This document shows positions 45,351 through 54,392 of a stretch of DNA of 64,000 nt, piece by piece (positions within the stretch are counted from its first letter, which is position 1; the number at the start of each line of letters is the position of its first letter). The DNA is from Algoriphagus ornithinivorans (GTDB lineage: Bacteria; Bacteroidota; Bacteroidia; Cytophagales; Cyclobacteriaceae), in assembly GCF_900115305.1 (NCBI RefSeq), contig NZ_FOVW01000008.1:181957-245956 (forward strand), given 5' to 3'. The notes beneath the pieces are model-generated. The model did no database searches. It was not told where the DNA came from and was given only the letters and a program-made list of their open reading frames with translations. A program made the translations under genes and the position numbers.

Positions 45351-46586
45351 TCAATATTCCAAAATTCCTTCTGTGACAAACTGTTCTGCACCCTCCAAAG
45401 TGCTGAGTAAGACAATTCTAAAAGTAGTGCCAACTCCAACTTCTGAGCTTTTAACAAAAATTTTACCTCCGTGGTAACTTTCTATGATTCTTTTAGCCAA
45501 AGTCAACCCTAAGCCCCATCCACGCTGTCTGGTAGAAAAACCGGGATTAAAGACTTTTCTGAAAAGTCGTTTTTCCATCCCCTTTCCATTATCTGTAATA
45601 TCTATGATGACAAATTTATCACTGTCTTGAAGCAGCTCAATAGTGATCGTCCCTTTGCCCTTCATGGCATCAACAGCATTTTTACAGATATTTTCTATCA
45701 CCCATTCAAAAAGGGGTTTATTCATCATGGCATCCAAATCTCTGGAGTCAGCCTTAATATTTAAATCCACTTTGGTCGAAATTCTTGGCCGGAGATAAGT
45801 GATCGTTTCTTCTATGACCTGATATAAGTTCTCAGCCTGAATCATAGGCTTGCTTCCAATACTTGAAAATCGCTCCGTTACCATTCTCAACTTCACGACA
45901 TCCTTATCCATTTCAGTGATAATCTCCTTATTTTCTTCCCAAACAGGAGAGTTTCTGAGATAATCTATCCAAGCCATCAAAGAGGCGATCGGAGTTCCCA
46001 ATTGATGGGCAGTTTCCTTGGTCAGTCCTGCCCAAACCCGATTTTGCTCTGCGATTTTACTTTGGTTAAAAATTGCATAGGCCAGCATTCCAAAAATCAA
46101 AATTACCGCCAGTTGCACATAAGGATAATATTTCAAATTGATGAGCAATTCGGAATTGCGATAGTAAACCAGAATATCTGCTTCCCGAAGTAGAATAGGC
46201 TCATATTCGGCCTTCATTTTTTCCAATTCAATATCCAAAGTCCTCAGAGAATCCTCTCCATCCGCATTTTTCTTGAATCGTATATTTCGAAATTCTATAG
46301 GCTCACCACTGGCATCCACCATAATTACAGGAATAGAATAATTCTGCTGGATGATTTCCTGATTGATAAAAGTTAGGTTATCCGTATTGGACGCGGCATA
46401 TTCAAGTGCACTGGACAGGAGCTCTATCTGTCTTCTTTCCCTCTCTCTGAGTTCTTCCACCAGTCGGTTGGTATACCAAATGGAGCCGGCTCCGATAATT
46501 AAAGATACAATTACAACCAACCATTTGACTTGTTTTCGGTTTTGATAGAAGTCGATTGATGTAAGATCCTGGAAACGGTTTTTCAT
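45351..46586 (-). CDS. Orphan sensor histidine kinase
   Basis: A 411-residue membrane kinase: helix 1 at residues 22-40, an extracytoplasmic sensor region of about 110 residues, helix 2 near 157-174, then the HisKA region with KETAHQLGTPIAS (phospho-acceptor His194) and an HATPase domain with NICKNAVDAM (N box), DITDNGKGM (G1) and GWGLGLTLAKRI (G2). No response regulator lies next to it, so the partner is elsewhere. The ligand cannot be inferred. Confidence 0.92.
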   Translation of the reverse strand: MKNRFQDLTSIDFYQNRKQVKWLVVIVSLIIGAGSIWYTNRLVEELRERERRQIELLSSALEYAASNTDNLTFINQEIIQQNYSIPVIMVDASGEPIEFRNIRFKKNADGEDSLRTLDIELEKMKAEYEPILLREADILVYYRNSELLINLKYYPYVQLAVILIFGMLAYAIFNQSKIAEQNRVWAGLTKETAHQLGTPIASLMAWIDYLRNSPVWEENKEIITEMDKDVVKLRMVTERFSSIGSKPMIQAENLYQVIEETITYLRPRISTKVDLNIKADSRDLDAMMNKPLFEWVIENICKNAVDAMKGKGTITIELLQDSDKFVIIDITDNGKGMEKRLFRKVFNPGFSTRQRGWGLGLTLAKRIIESYHGGKIFVKSSEVGVGTTFRIVLLSTLEGAEQFVTEGILEY

Positions 46587-46662
46587 GCAGTTTAACTTGG
46601 CCTTTAAGGCTATTAACTCCTTTATTCCATAGATAGTATATCTCAGCTATAGATATTATCAG

Positions 46663-46694
46663 TTGGCTTCAGGAAGTGGATTTTAGTAAATTTA
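46663..46694 (+). promoter_or_regulatory. Promoter of dps
   Basis: TTG (46663-46665), 21 nt, then TAAATTTA (46687-46694), one mismatch from TAnnTTTG. It lies 35 nt upstream of ATG 46730 and overlaps the longer reading frame, supporting the shorter Dps start. Confidence 0.5.
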
Positions 46695-46729
46695 AGGTAT
46701 TAAATCTAAGACAAAAACAAAATAAAAAT

Positions 46730-47200
46730 ATGAAAACGAATGACATCGGATTGGGCGTAAAAGACAGTATAGCCCTTATAGAAAAGTTAAATTTATTGTT
46801 GGCCAATTATCAGATTTACTATCAGAATCTGAGAAACTTTCATTGGAATGTAAGCGGTCCAAATTTCTTTGAACTCCATGCGAAGTTTGAAGAGCTTTAT
46901 ACTACTGCGAATGAAAACGTGGATGAAGTAGCAGAGCGGATTTTAACCTTGGGAGGAAGACCATTATCCTCTTACGGAGAGTATATTGAGAATTCTGAAA
47001 TCAAGGAAGCGAGAGAAATTCAGGATTCTAAAAGAATGGTGGAAATTGTTCGAGAGAATCTAAATACTTTACTAAAAGTAGAGCGTGAAGTACTGGATTC
47101 TGCCTCCGAACAAGGAGATGAGGGTACCGTCACATTGATGAGTGATTATATCACAGCCAAAGAAAAAGTGGTGTGGATGCTCTCTGCATACCTGAAATAA
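46730..47200 (+). CDS. dps: Dps-family DNA-binding ferritin-like protein
   Basis: A 156-residue ferritin-like protein that oxidises and stores iron and protects DNA in stress. The ferroxidase signature NFHWNVSGPNFFELHAKFEELY, followed by NVDEVAERILTLGGRP, is clear, with the His, Asp and Glu ligands of the inter-subunit site. ATG at 46730 begins MKTNDIGLGVKDS; the frame stays open 18 codons further upstream but a likely promoter sits there. Single gene with a hairpin terminator after it. Confidence 0.93.
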   Translation: MKTNDIGLGVKDSIALIEKLNLLLANYQIYYQNLRNFHWNVSGPNFFELHAKFEELYTTANENVDEVAERILTLGGRPLSSYGEYIENSEIKEAREIQDSKRMVEIVRENLNTLLKVEREVLDSASEQGDEGTVTLMSDYITAKEKVVWMLSAYLK

Positions 47201-47230
47201 ATTCAGAGAGTAACTAGTTTTAATTCAATT

Positions 47231-47271
47231 GAAAAGCGGAACACTGAGGTAAATTTCAGGTTCCGCTTTTC
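47231..47271. terminator. Bidirectional intrinsic terminator between dps and the ABC permease gene
   Basis: Perfect 12-bp arms GAAAAGCGGAAC / GTTCCGCTTTTC (47231-47242 and 47260-47271) with a 17-nt loop; T-rich on both strands. It serves dps (+) and the ABC exporter operon (-), whose stop is at 47274. Confidence 0.85.
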
Positions 47272-47273
47272 TT

Positions 47274-48578
47274 TTAATTCGAAGATTTAATCCACTTCCA
47301 AAGGGTTTTGTAGGATGGCTTGGTGCCATGCATTAAAATACCGATCCTATAGATTTTTCCAGCAAGCCAAGTGGTAGCCAAAAACCCTAAAATCAAAAAG
47401 AGCATAGAGAGTCCCAATTCCCAAAATGGAACACCATAACTTACCCTTCCCATCATGGCTATGGGTGAAGTCAAGGGGATAATAGAAAGCCAAAAAGAAG
47501 TGGTACTATTTGGGTCTTGCAACACAAATACAAACAAACCCATGTAGGCTACTATCAAAGGAACCGTAACTGGAAGCATGAATTGCTGAGCATCGGAAGG
47601 AGCATCCACAGCAGAGCCAATACCTGCAAACAAGGCCCCATATAATAAATAGCCTCCTAAGAAGTAAAATATAAAACTGGAAATAATACTGATAAAATCG
47701 ATCCCTGCAATGACTTGCAGTATTTCAGCAAATTCAGAATTATCTGTTTGAATCATATCAGCCTGTGCCAATTCCATCGCTTGCTCTTGAGGCATTTGAA
47801 GGCCCAGAATTCCTGTTACCACAGTAGTCAGAGTGCCTATCAAAATAATCCAGATTAAAAGCTGGGTTAAACCCACTCCGGCAATACCGACGATTTTCCC
47901 CATCATCAGCTGAAAGGGTTTGAGAGATGAAACCAGTATTTCAACAATCCGGCTGGACTTCTCCTCAATTACCCCTTGCATGATTTGATTTCCATAAATG
48001 AAAATAAACATGTAAATCAGAATTCCAGCTAAAAACCCTATCGCGTAATTGACTGTTGCATCGGATACTTTTTCTTCTCCTTTTTGGTTCAGTGTGATAG
48101 ATTTCAAATCAACTGAAGTACGAATATCTGATAGAATTTGTGGGTCGATTCCTGAATCGTAAAGACGCTGATCCTCAATTTTTTTCTTGAGACTACTCTC
48201 TAGGTAAGAGACCAGACTCATGCTGGGATTTTCCTCTCCGTAAAAGGTAATGCCCTGAGGATTTTTTAAATCTATTTTAGGAATATATAAAAATCCATAT
48301 CGGTCTCCATTTTGAACGAGAAGCTTTGCCTCCTCAGGACTACTATCGGAAAATGAAAAAGCATATTGTTGAGAGCTTTCCATGAAAAAAAGCTTATTCT
48401 CATCCACCACTTCTATAATTCTTAGAGATTGGTTCTCTTTCTCTTCTACCGCAATCCAAACAAAAATCGCCATGATTGCCGGAAAAATCAGCGGCGTAAG
48501 CAAAGTGGCCAATAAGAAGGACTTCTTTTTTACCCGAGAAAGGTATTCTCTCTGAATGACTAACCAGATTTTATCCAT
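47274..48578 (-). CDS. ABC-2 type transporter permease (NatB-like)
   Basis: A 434-residue permease with one helix near the N-terminus, a large extracytoplasmic loop (about 40-180) and five or six C-terminal helices. QGVIEEKSSRIVEILVSSLKPFQLMMGKIVGI is the conserved ABC-2 coupling-helix stretch of the NatB family. Such exporters move Na+, lipids or peptides; the substrate is unknown here. It overlaps the ATPase gene by 8 bp. Confidence 0.9.
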   Translation of the reverse strand: MDKIWLVIQREYLSRVKKKSFLLATLLTPLIFPAIMAIFVWIAVEEKENQSLRIIEVVDENKLFFMESSQQYAFSFSDSSPEEAKLLVQNGDRYGFLYIPKIDLKNPQGITFYGEENPSMSLVSYLESSLKKKIEDQRLYDSGIDPQILSDIRTSVDLKSITLNQKGEEKVSDATVNYAIGFLAGILIYMFIFIYGNQIMQGVIEEKSSRIVEILVSSLKPFQLMMGKIVGIAGVGLTQLLIWIILIGTLTTVVTGILGLQMPQEQAMELAQADMIQTDNSEFAEILQVIAGIDFISIISSFIFYFLGGYLLYGALFAGIGSAVDAPSDAQQFMLPVTVPLIVAYMGLFVFVLQDPNSTTSFWLSIIPLTSPIAMMGRVSYGVPFWELGLSMLFLILGFLATTWLAGKIYRIGILMHGTKPSYKTLWKWIKSSN

Positions 48579-49464
48579 TTTGAGTTGATTTTACCTGGTG
48601 AATAAAAATTTCTTCCATACTGGGAATTACTTCTTGAAAATTGGACACTTGTCCGTAATTCATTAATTCTATCAAGAGTTCATTGGGAGTTTTACCGCTC
48701 AAAGGCAGCGTAAAATGCACGGATTCTCCGTCAGTTTGAACCGCCCACTCAGTAGGAATAGGAAGAGTAGGTTGGTCAATACTAATTCTAAAAACTTCCG
48801 GTCTGTAGCTGTTTTTTACTTCTTTGATCGTTCCGTCTAAGATTTTGTGCGAACGATTGATCATAGCAACCTGATCGCAAAGCAACTCTACGGATTCCAT
48901 CCTATGCGTACTTAAAATGACTGTGGTCCCTTGATTTCTCAGTTCCAGAATTTGGTCTTTGATGATTTCAGCATTCACGGGATCAAAGCCAGAGAATGGC
49001 TCGTCTAAAATTAACAAGGGAGGGTTGTGAATAATCGTAGAGATAAACTGAACTTTTTGAGCCATCCCTTTAGATAGGTCTTCTATCTTTTTATCCTTCC
49101 ATGTGCTCATTTCCATCTTGGCAAGCCAGTTATGGATTCGCTTTTTGGCTTCTTGTTGGGAAAGGCCCTTGAGTCTGGCAAAATAGAGCATTTGATCCCA
49201 GACTTTCATTTTTTTATAAAGCCCACGCTCCTCAGGAAGGTATCCTATAAGACTGATGTGTTTTGGAGCCAAGGGCTGCCCATCAACCAAAACCTCGCCG
49301 GAATCAGCATCTATAATTTGATTGATAATTCGAATCAAGGTAGACTTCCCCGCACCATTGGGCCCCAAAAGTCCAAAAATTACTCCTTTGGGAACTTTTA
49401 AATTAATATCTGTAAGAGCTCTATTTAAGCCGTAGGTTTTATTAAGGTTGCGGGTTTCTAGCAT
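48571..49464 (-). CDS. ABC transporter ATP-binding protein
   Basis: A 297-residue ATPase: Walker A GLLGPNGAGKSTLIRI near residue 31, Q-loop IGYLPEERGLYKKMKV, signature DLSKGMAQKVQF (an unusual LSKGM in place of LSGGQ, as in NatA-like ATPases) and Walker B LLILDEPFSGFDP, then the STHRMES H-loop. It pairs with the permease encoded 8 bp overlapping downstream. A C-terminal extension of about 80 residues is typical of the subfamily. Located 10 nt after the toastrack-like gene. Confidence 0.93.
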   Translation of the reverse strand: MLETRNLNKTYGLNRALTDINLKVPKGVIFGLLGPNGAGKSTLIRIINQIIDADSGEVLVDGQPLAPKHISLIGYLPEERGLYKKMKVWDQMLYFARLKGLSQQEAKKRIHNWLAKMEMSTWKDKKIEDLSKGMAQKVQFISTIIHNPPLLILDEPFSGFDPVNAEIIKDQILELRNQGTTVILSTHRMESVELLCDQVAMINRSHKILDGTIKEVKNSYRPEVFRISIDQPTLPIPTEWAVQTDGESVHFTLPLSGKTPNELLIELMNYGQVSNFQEVIPSMEEIFIHQVKSTQNG

Positions 49465-49474
49465 TGAAAAGGTC

Positions 49475-50362
49475 TTATTCTACTGTCAAAGATCCTACAC
49501 CAACATCAACAATCAATTCTAGTAGGTTGGGGTCATCAGGGTCATACCCTTTAGACACATAGGTCTCATCTCCCAAAGAACGTAAAAATTTTGGGATAGA
49601 AGTTCTGCACATAGCAGTTGTTCGGACTTTTATTCGAACTGGGAAGTTTTCAGGGGGAAGTTTAAGTTTCAACGTACCGGCACCTACTGCTGCAATGACA
49701 CTTGAGGACGAGGACATTCCATCGCTAAAATTCAAATTCAAATTGCCATAATTGACCTCAAAAATCATTTTTTTGGCATTGGTGAAATTAGCCGACTGTA
49801 CATTTACAGTACCCATATTTAAGGTAACCAACAATGTATCCATCCTGACTCTATTAGGATCTTCATTCCCGTAGTGGATTTTCACATCTGCGCTGGCACT
49901 TTTAACTTTTAACTGGCTGATAGGCAGCTGTGCCAAGTCAAATTCTGCTTTTCCTACTCCTAATGTAAAATCTAAATGATATAGAAAATTAGAGTTTAGA
50001 CTGATATCCCAGCTATGTCCAAAATCATCATTTCCCGATGAAAAAATTTTCGAGGTAATACTCTTACCAAGGTTATCTGACTCCACATTTTTATGTACGA
50101 GAGAAGAATACAAAATATTATCGCTAACCTGATGTGAAAAATAAGGCAAAATATTAGCCTTCTCCAAGTGACCATGGATAGCAATAGGGTCCGAAATCCT
50201 TACCCTTTTAAGATGTGTAGAGCTTTTATAACTAGAGAATTCGAATAATACTAAATCGAAGCCTTCTTTTTCAGGAGCACGATACTCCTTAATCAACTGC
50301 GCGTTACTTGCACCTACCCCACCTAAGATTACTAGAAAAAGCAGACAGAATTTTCTCAGCAT
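49475..50362 (-). CDS. Secreted toastrack-like (LiaF/DUF4097-like) protein
   Basis: A 295-residue protein with a signal peptide (LLFLVILGGVGASNAQ). The C-terminal 170 residues carry repeating strands such as LDFTLGVGKAEFDLAQLPISQLKVKSASADVKI, MGTVNVQSANFTNAKKM, NYGNLNLNF and VGAGTLKLKLPP, the beta-helix-like pattern of toastrack domains found in LiaF and DUF4097 proteins. It lies 10 nt upstream of an ABC exporter ATPase, so it may belong to an envelope-stress or exporter module. Precise function unknown. Confidence 0.65.
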   Translation of the reverse strand: MLRKFCLLFLVILGGVGASNAQLIKEYRAPEKEGFDLVLFEFSSYKSSTHLKRVRISDPIAIHGHLEKANILPYFSHQVSDNILYSSLVHKNVESDNLGKSITSKIFSSGNDDFGHSWDISLNSNFLYHLDFTLGVGKAEFDLAQLPISQLKVKSASADVKIHYGNEDPNRVRMDTLLVTLNMGTVNVQSANFTNAKKMIFEVNYGNLNLNFSDGMSSSSSVIAAVGAGTLKLKLPPENFPVRIKVRTTAMCRTSIPKFLRSLGDETYVSKGYDPDDPNLLELIVDVGVGSLTVE

Positions 50363-50410
50363 ACGGATAGGTTACGACTTGACATGGAAAAGGTTTTTAA
50401 AAATATAAAA

Positions 50411-50434
50411 AAAGCCAGAATTGCTTCTGGCTTT
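50411..50434 (-). terminator. Intrinsic terminator after dnaJ
   Basis: Stem AAAGCCAGAA / TTCTGGCTTT (50411-50420 and 50425-50434) with a 4-nt loop and a T-run on the minus strand. It starts 9 nt after the dnaJ stop. Confidence 0.9.
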
Positions 50435-50442
50435 ATCAAATT

Positions 50443-51552
50443 TTAGAAAAACTCTTTCATTTTATCAAAGAAGGATTTGTCTTGTCTTCCTGGATCCGGT
50501 TTGAAATTTTCGGAATCTCTCAAGGCTTCCAAAGTCTGTCTTTCTTCTTTAGACAATTGAGCAGGAGTCCACACATTGACCATAATCAACTGATCTCCTT
50601 TGGTATAGCCATTAATATCTTTGATTCCTTTTCCTTTCAGTCTCAGCATTTTTCCAGACTGAGTACCCGGATCTATTTTGATTTTCACTTTTCCATCAAT
50701 GGTTGGAACTTCCACAGAAGCCCCCAAGGCAGCATCTAAGAAAGAGATATAAAGATCGTAAATGACGTTATTTCCATCTCTTTGAAGTGTATTATCCTCA
50801 ACCTCTTCTATCACTATTAAAAGATCGCCGGGGATTCCTCCTGGAATTTCATTTCCCTTTCCAGACATACTTAATTGCATTCCTTCAGCTACTCCTCCAG
50901 GGATATTGATAGAAATCACCTCTTCCTTGATAATAAGACCTCTGGAATCTGCTTCAGCAGGTTTTTTATCTACTATTTGGCCACTTCCTCCACAAACACC
51001 GCAGGTGCTAGCAGAAACCATCTGACCAAGCATGGTATTTACCACCTTTTTTATCTGACCAGATCCTTGACAGGTCGAACAAGACTTGAATGTAACGCCA
51101 GGGGCAATGACATGCCTTTTAACTTTGATTTTTTTCTCTACACCATTGGCGATTTCCTGAAGGTTAAGCTTCAGTTTTACACGAAGGTTTGTGCCTTTTT
51201 TGGTACGTCTACCTCCACCACCTCCACCAAAGAATGAGGAGAAACCTCCCCCTCCTCCAAAAATATCACCAAACTGGGAGAAGATATCTTCCATATTCAT
51301 ACCTCCTCCACCGAAGCCTCCGTTTCCACCAAGGCCTTGATGACCGAATTGATCATAGCGCTGTTTCTTCTCAGGATTGCTCAGGACCTCGTAGGCCTCT
51401 GCAGCTTCCTTAAATTTTTCTTCAGCTTCTGGATTATCCGGGTTTTTATCGGGGTGATATTGGATTGCAAGCTTTCTGTAAGCCTTTTTGATCTCGTCAG
51501 CTGAGGCGCTTTTGCTTATACCCAATACCTCATAATAGTCTCTTTTTGCCAT
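50443..51552 (-). CDS. dnaJ: Chaperone DnaJ with a single zinc site
   Basis: A 369-residue Hsp40. J domain at residues 4-70 with the HPD motif at 33-35, Gly/Phe-rich linker at 74-116, then the substrate domains. The zinc region has only two CxxCxGxG units, CSTCQGSG (158-165) and CGVCGGSG (184-191), where E. coli DnaJ has four; the outer two are missing, leaving one of the two zinc sites. Despite this the flanking sequences and length fit DnaJ. It follows grpE by 2 nt, so the two co-chaperones of DnaK are made together; dnaK is not in the window. Confidence 0.95.
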   Translation of the reverse strand: MAKRDYYEVLGISKSASADEIKKAYRKLAIQYHPDKNPDNPEAEEKFKEAAEAYEVLSNPEKKQRYDQFGHQGLGGNGGFGGGGMNMEDIFSQFGDIFGGGGGFSSFFGGGGGGRRTKKGTNLRVKLKLNLQEIANGVEKKIKVKRHVIAPGVTFKSCSTCQGSGQIKKVVNTMLGQMVSASTCGVCGGSGQIVDKKPAEADSRGLIIKEEVISINIPGGVAEGMQLSMSGKGNEIPGGIPGDLLIVIEEVEDNTLQRDGNNVIYDLYISFLDAALGASVEVPTIDGKVKIKIDPGTQSGKMLRLKGKGIKDINGYTKGDQLIMVNVWTPAQLSKEERQTLEALRDSENFKPDPGRQDKSFFDKMKEFF

Positions 51553-51554
51553 AA

Positions 51555-52112
51555 TTACGCTCCTGTCACAACTTTGGCAAAGCGAACCACCTTATCTCCT
51601 AAGGTGTATCCTTTCTCTACCACGTCAATTACCTTTCCTTTCATTTCTTCACTCGGTGCTGGAATCTGAGTAATCGCCTCTTGAGTGTCGGCATCAAAAG
51701 GTTGCCCTATCAAATCACCCATTGGCTTTAACCCTTTGTTTTCCAATATTTTCAAAAGCTTATGGAAAATCAACTGATTTCCTTCACGCACTTTTTGAGC
51801 ATCTTCTTCACTTTCATTTGCTTTGAAGGCCCTTTCAAAATCATCAACTACTGGAATCAAATCTCTAAGCACATCTTCAGAAGCAGTTTTGATCAAGTCA
51901 AGTCGTTCTTTCGCATTTCTCTTCCTGAAATTTTCAAAATCTGAATAGAGTCTCAGATATTTATCTTTTACCTCAGCTAATTCAGATTCAAGTTTCGCTA
52001 AAGAATCATCTGCTGTAGAATCAGTTTCTTGCTCTTGAGTCACTTCCTTTTCGGGAGTTTCCTCTACTGTCTCTTGAAGATTGTCTTTTACTTCTTCTTC
52101 CTTATTTTTCAT
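51555..52112 (-). CDS. grpE: Nucleotide exchange factor GrpE
   Basis: A 185-residue co-chaperone that releases ADP from DnaK. An acidic N-terminal tail of about 40 residues is followed by a long coiled coil ([29 protein letters not shown]) and the family signature [49 protein letters not shown] end. It lies 2 nt upstream of dnaJ. The 76-nt gap to obgE holds TTTG-N21-TAATATTG on the minus strand, a possible promoter with one mismatch. Confidence 0.95.
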   Translation of the reverse strand: MKNKEEEVKDNLQETVEETPEKEVTQEQETDSTADDSLAKLESELAEVKDKYLRLYSDFENFRKRNAKERLDLIKTASEDVLRDLIPVVDDFERAFKANESEEDAQKVREGNQLIFHKLLKILENKGLKPMGDLIGQPFDADTQEAITQIPAPSEEMKGKVIDVVEKGYTLGDKVVRFAKVVTGA

Positions 52113-52188
52113 AAATTATAAATCAATAGCTGGTTTATTCTAACTCATCAATATTATTGCCATAGAGCTCAACCTGACAAAGTGGCAC

Positions 52189-53184
52189 TCATCCTTGGTG
52201 GATAGCCTGCCAAATCATATCCTTTAATTTATCCAAGTTGGTTTGGGCTACGGCTGAAATGAAAACAGATGGTATGCCCTCAGGTAATTCATTTTTCATT
52301 TCAGTCATCAACTCATCATCCAACATATCTGACTTGGAAATTGCCAGTAATCTCTGCTTATCTAAAAGCTCAGGATTATACTTTTCAAGTTCCCCCAGTA
52401 ATATTTTGTACTGTTTTTTGATATTATCCGCATCTGCCGGTATAAGGAAAAGAAGGATAGAGTTTCGCTCTATATGTCTCAAAAATCTTATTCCAAGGCC
52501 TTTTCCATCAGCTGCACCCTCAATAATTCCGGGTATATCAGCCATCACAAAAGACTTATCATCTCTATATGCCACCACTCCCAAATTTGGCACGAGAGTA
52601 GTGAACGGGTAATCTCCTATTTCAGGCTTTGCAGCAGAAATTGATGAAAGGAGGGTGGATTTGCCTGCATTTGGGAATCCTACCAAGCCAACATCAGCTA
52701 ATAATTTGAGTTCAAGAATAATCCATTCTTCAATACCTGTTTCTCCTGGCTGAGCAAAGTGAGGTGCCTGATTGGTAGCGGATTTGAAATGATCATTTCC
52801 CAAACCTCCTCTTCCTCCTTTGGTGAGGATTACTTCCTGTCCGTCTTCAGTTATTTCAAATCTTTTCTCTCCAGTCTCTGCATCTTTTGCAACTGTCCCT
52901 AATGGAACTTCCAAAATGATATCTTTTCCGTCGGCTCCAGTGCGTCTCCCACCTTCGCCCGATTTTCCAGATTCAGCGATAACGTGCTTTTTATATTTCA
53001 AGTGAAGCAAAGTCCATAATTGGGCATTCCCTTTCAATATGATATGGCCTCCCCTTCCACCATCTCCGCCATCAGGACCTCCTTTCGGCACATGCTTTTC
53101 TCTTCGAAAATGCAGAGATCCTGCACCTCCAGCACCTGATCTGGAACAAAACTTAACGTAATCTATAAAATTGGAATCAGCCAT
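52189..53184 (-). CDS. obgE: GTPase Obg
   Basis: A 331-residue ribosome-associated GTPase. The N-terminal Obg fold (residues 1-158) shows [25 protein letters not shown] and [12 protein letters not shown]; the G domain has [13 protein letters not shown] (G1), [16 protein letters not shown] (G3) and SKSD (G4). ATG at 53184 ([10 protein letters not shown]) is chosen: the frame extends 10 codons more, but that start would fall in the loop of the adk terminator hairpin. Confidence 0.96.
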   Translation of the reverse strand: MADSNFIDYVKFCSRSGAGGAGSLHFRREKHVPKGGPDGGDGGRGGHIILKGNAQLWTLLHLKYKKHVIAESGKSGEGGRRTGADGKDIILEVPLGTVAKDAETGEKRFEITEDGQEVILTKGGRGGLGNDHFKSATNQAPHFAQPGETGIEEWIILELKLLADVGLVGFPNAGKSTLLSSISAAKPEIGDYPFTTLVPNLGVVAYRDDKSFVMADIPGIIEGAADGKGLGIRFLRHIERNSILLFLIPADADNIKKQYKILLGELEKYNPELLDKQRLLAISKSDMLDDELMTEMKNELPEGIPSVFISAVAQTNLDKLKDMIWQAIHQG

Positions 53185-53203
53185 AATTTGCTTTAAATAA
53201 AAA

Positions 53204-53226
53204 TGGCTAAGCAATCAGCTTAGCCA
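53204..53226 (-). terminator. Intrinsic terminator between adk and obgE
   Basis: Stem TGGCTAAGC / GCTTAGCCA (53204-53212 and 53218-53226) with a 5-nt loop, followed on the minus strand by TTTTTATTT. It separates the M42-hpt-adk transcript from obgE, although all are on one strand. Confidence 0.75.
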
Positions 53227-53261
53227 AATTTCGAATTGCAAAATTAGCAATTTTAAAGGAA

Positions 53262-53834
53262 TCAGTAACTATCAATCACCTTTGTGATATCTGAGAAGAT
53301 TTCATCGATAGCACCTACCCCATTGATTTTCTTGAACTTCCCCTGCTTTTCATAATAATCAGCAACTGGAAGAGTTTCGTCTAAGTAAACCTTAATCCTA
53401 GTATTTATTTTTGCATCGTCTTGGTCATCCACCCTACCAGAAGTCTTACCCCTTTCTTTAATTCTGGCTTTCAGTACGTCCTCAGGAACATCTAAAGCGA
53501 TCATTCCTGAAATACTCATGCCGTGCTTTTCAAGCATTTCATCAAGTGCACTAGCTTGAGCAGTAGTTCTTGGAAATCCGTCAAAAATAAAACCTTTGGA
53601 ATTTTTAGTGGAAGCAATTTTTTCTTCTACCATCCCAATTACGACTTCATCAGGCACCAAACGCCCTTCATTCATATATTTTTTTGCCAAGTTTCCCAAT
53701 TCGGTCCCTTCGCCTAAGTGTTTTCTAAAAAGGTCTCCAGTAGATAGATGCGTCAGTCCGTATTTTTGAATCAGCTTTTCACTTTGAGTGCCTTTCCCAG
53801 CTCCTGGAGGGCCAAATAAAACGATATTATACAT
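53262..53834 (-). CDS. adk: Adenylate kinase (short form)
   Basis: A 190-residue enzyme interconverting AMP, ADP and ATP. P-loop GPPGAGKGTQSEKL at 7-20, then HLSTGDLFR, the AMP-site GFPRTTAQA and the DDxxxxNTRIKVY end are clear. The LID region is short (RGKTSGRVDDQDDAKIN) without zinc cysteines, so this is the short-LID type. It lies 21 nt after hpt. Confidence 0.96.
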   Translation of the reverse strand: MYNIVLFGPPGAGKGTQSEKLIQKYGLTHLSTGDLFRKHLGEGTELGNLAKKYMNEGRLVPDEVVIGMVEEKIASTKNSKGFIFDGFPRTTAQASALDEMLEKHGMSISGMIALDVPEDVLKARIKERGKTSGRVDDQDDAKINTRIKVYLDETLPVADYYEKQGKFKKINGVGAIDEIFSDITKVIDSY

Positions 53835-53855
53835 TCTAATTTTTTTTAATTCGGA

Positions 53856-54389
53856 TCATTTTAACTGATAAATTTCAGGAAGCTCTCTCCCATACCCATC
53901 ATAATCCAATCCATAACCGACCACAAATTTATTGGGAATTTCAAAACCCACATAATTAAGCGGGTAATTAAAACGAAAAGCATCTGGTTTAAATAAGAGT
54001 GTTGCTATAGAAACCGAGGCAGGATTATGGGTTTTCAGGGTTTTTAAAAGGAAATTCATGCTGATTCCTGTATCAACAATATCTTCCACTATCAAAACAT
54101 TTTTCCCTTCTATAGGGTCATTTAATCCCATTACTTCCTTTACTTTTTCTTGAGATTCAGTTCCAGAGTAGGAAGAAATCCTGATAAAACTAGTTAATAG
54201 CTTAACGCTTTGAACCTCTCGACATAGGTCTGCAAATATGATGAAAGAGCCGTTCAATACTCCTAACATGATTAGCTCCTGCCCATGAAAATCTTTTGAA
54301 ATCTCATTACCAAGCTCCCTAAGCCGAAGTTTGATTTCTTCTTCCCTGATGAAAACCTGAAAACTTTTATCTTTTATCTGAACTTCCAT
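53856..54389 (-). CDS. hpt: Hypoxanthine phosphoribosyltransferase
   Basis: A 177-residue purine-salvage enzyme making IMP (and GMP) from hypoxanthine (guanine) and PRPP. The PRPP loop VLIVEDIVDTGISMNFLL near residue 100 and GVLNGSFIIFADLCREV near 45 are diagnostic, with FVVGYGLDYDGYGRELP at the end. It starts 3 nt after the M42-like peptidase gene and precedes adk, a small nucleotide-metabolism operon. Ade at 41883 could supply hypoxanthine. Confidence 0.95.
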   Translation of the reverse strand: MEVQIKDKSFQVFIREEEIKLRLRELGNEISKDFHGQELIMLGVLNGSFIIFADLCREVQSVKLLTSFIRISSYSGTESQEKVKEVMGLNDPIEGKNVLIVEDIVDTGISMNFLLKTLKTHNPASVSIATLLFKPDAFRFNYPLNYVGFEIPNKFVVGYGLDYDGYGRELPEIYQLK

Positions 54390-54392
54390 AAT

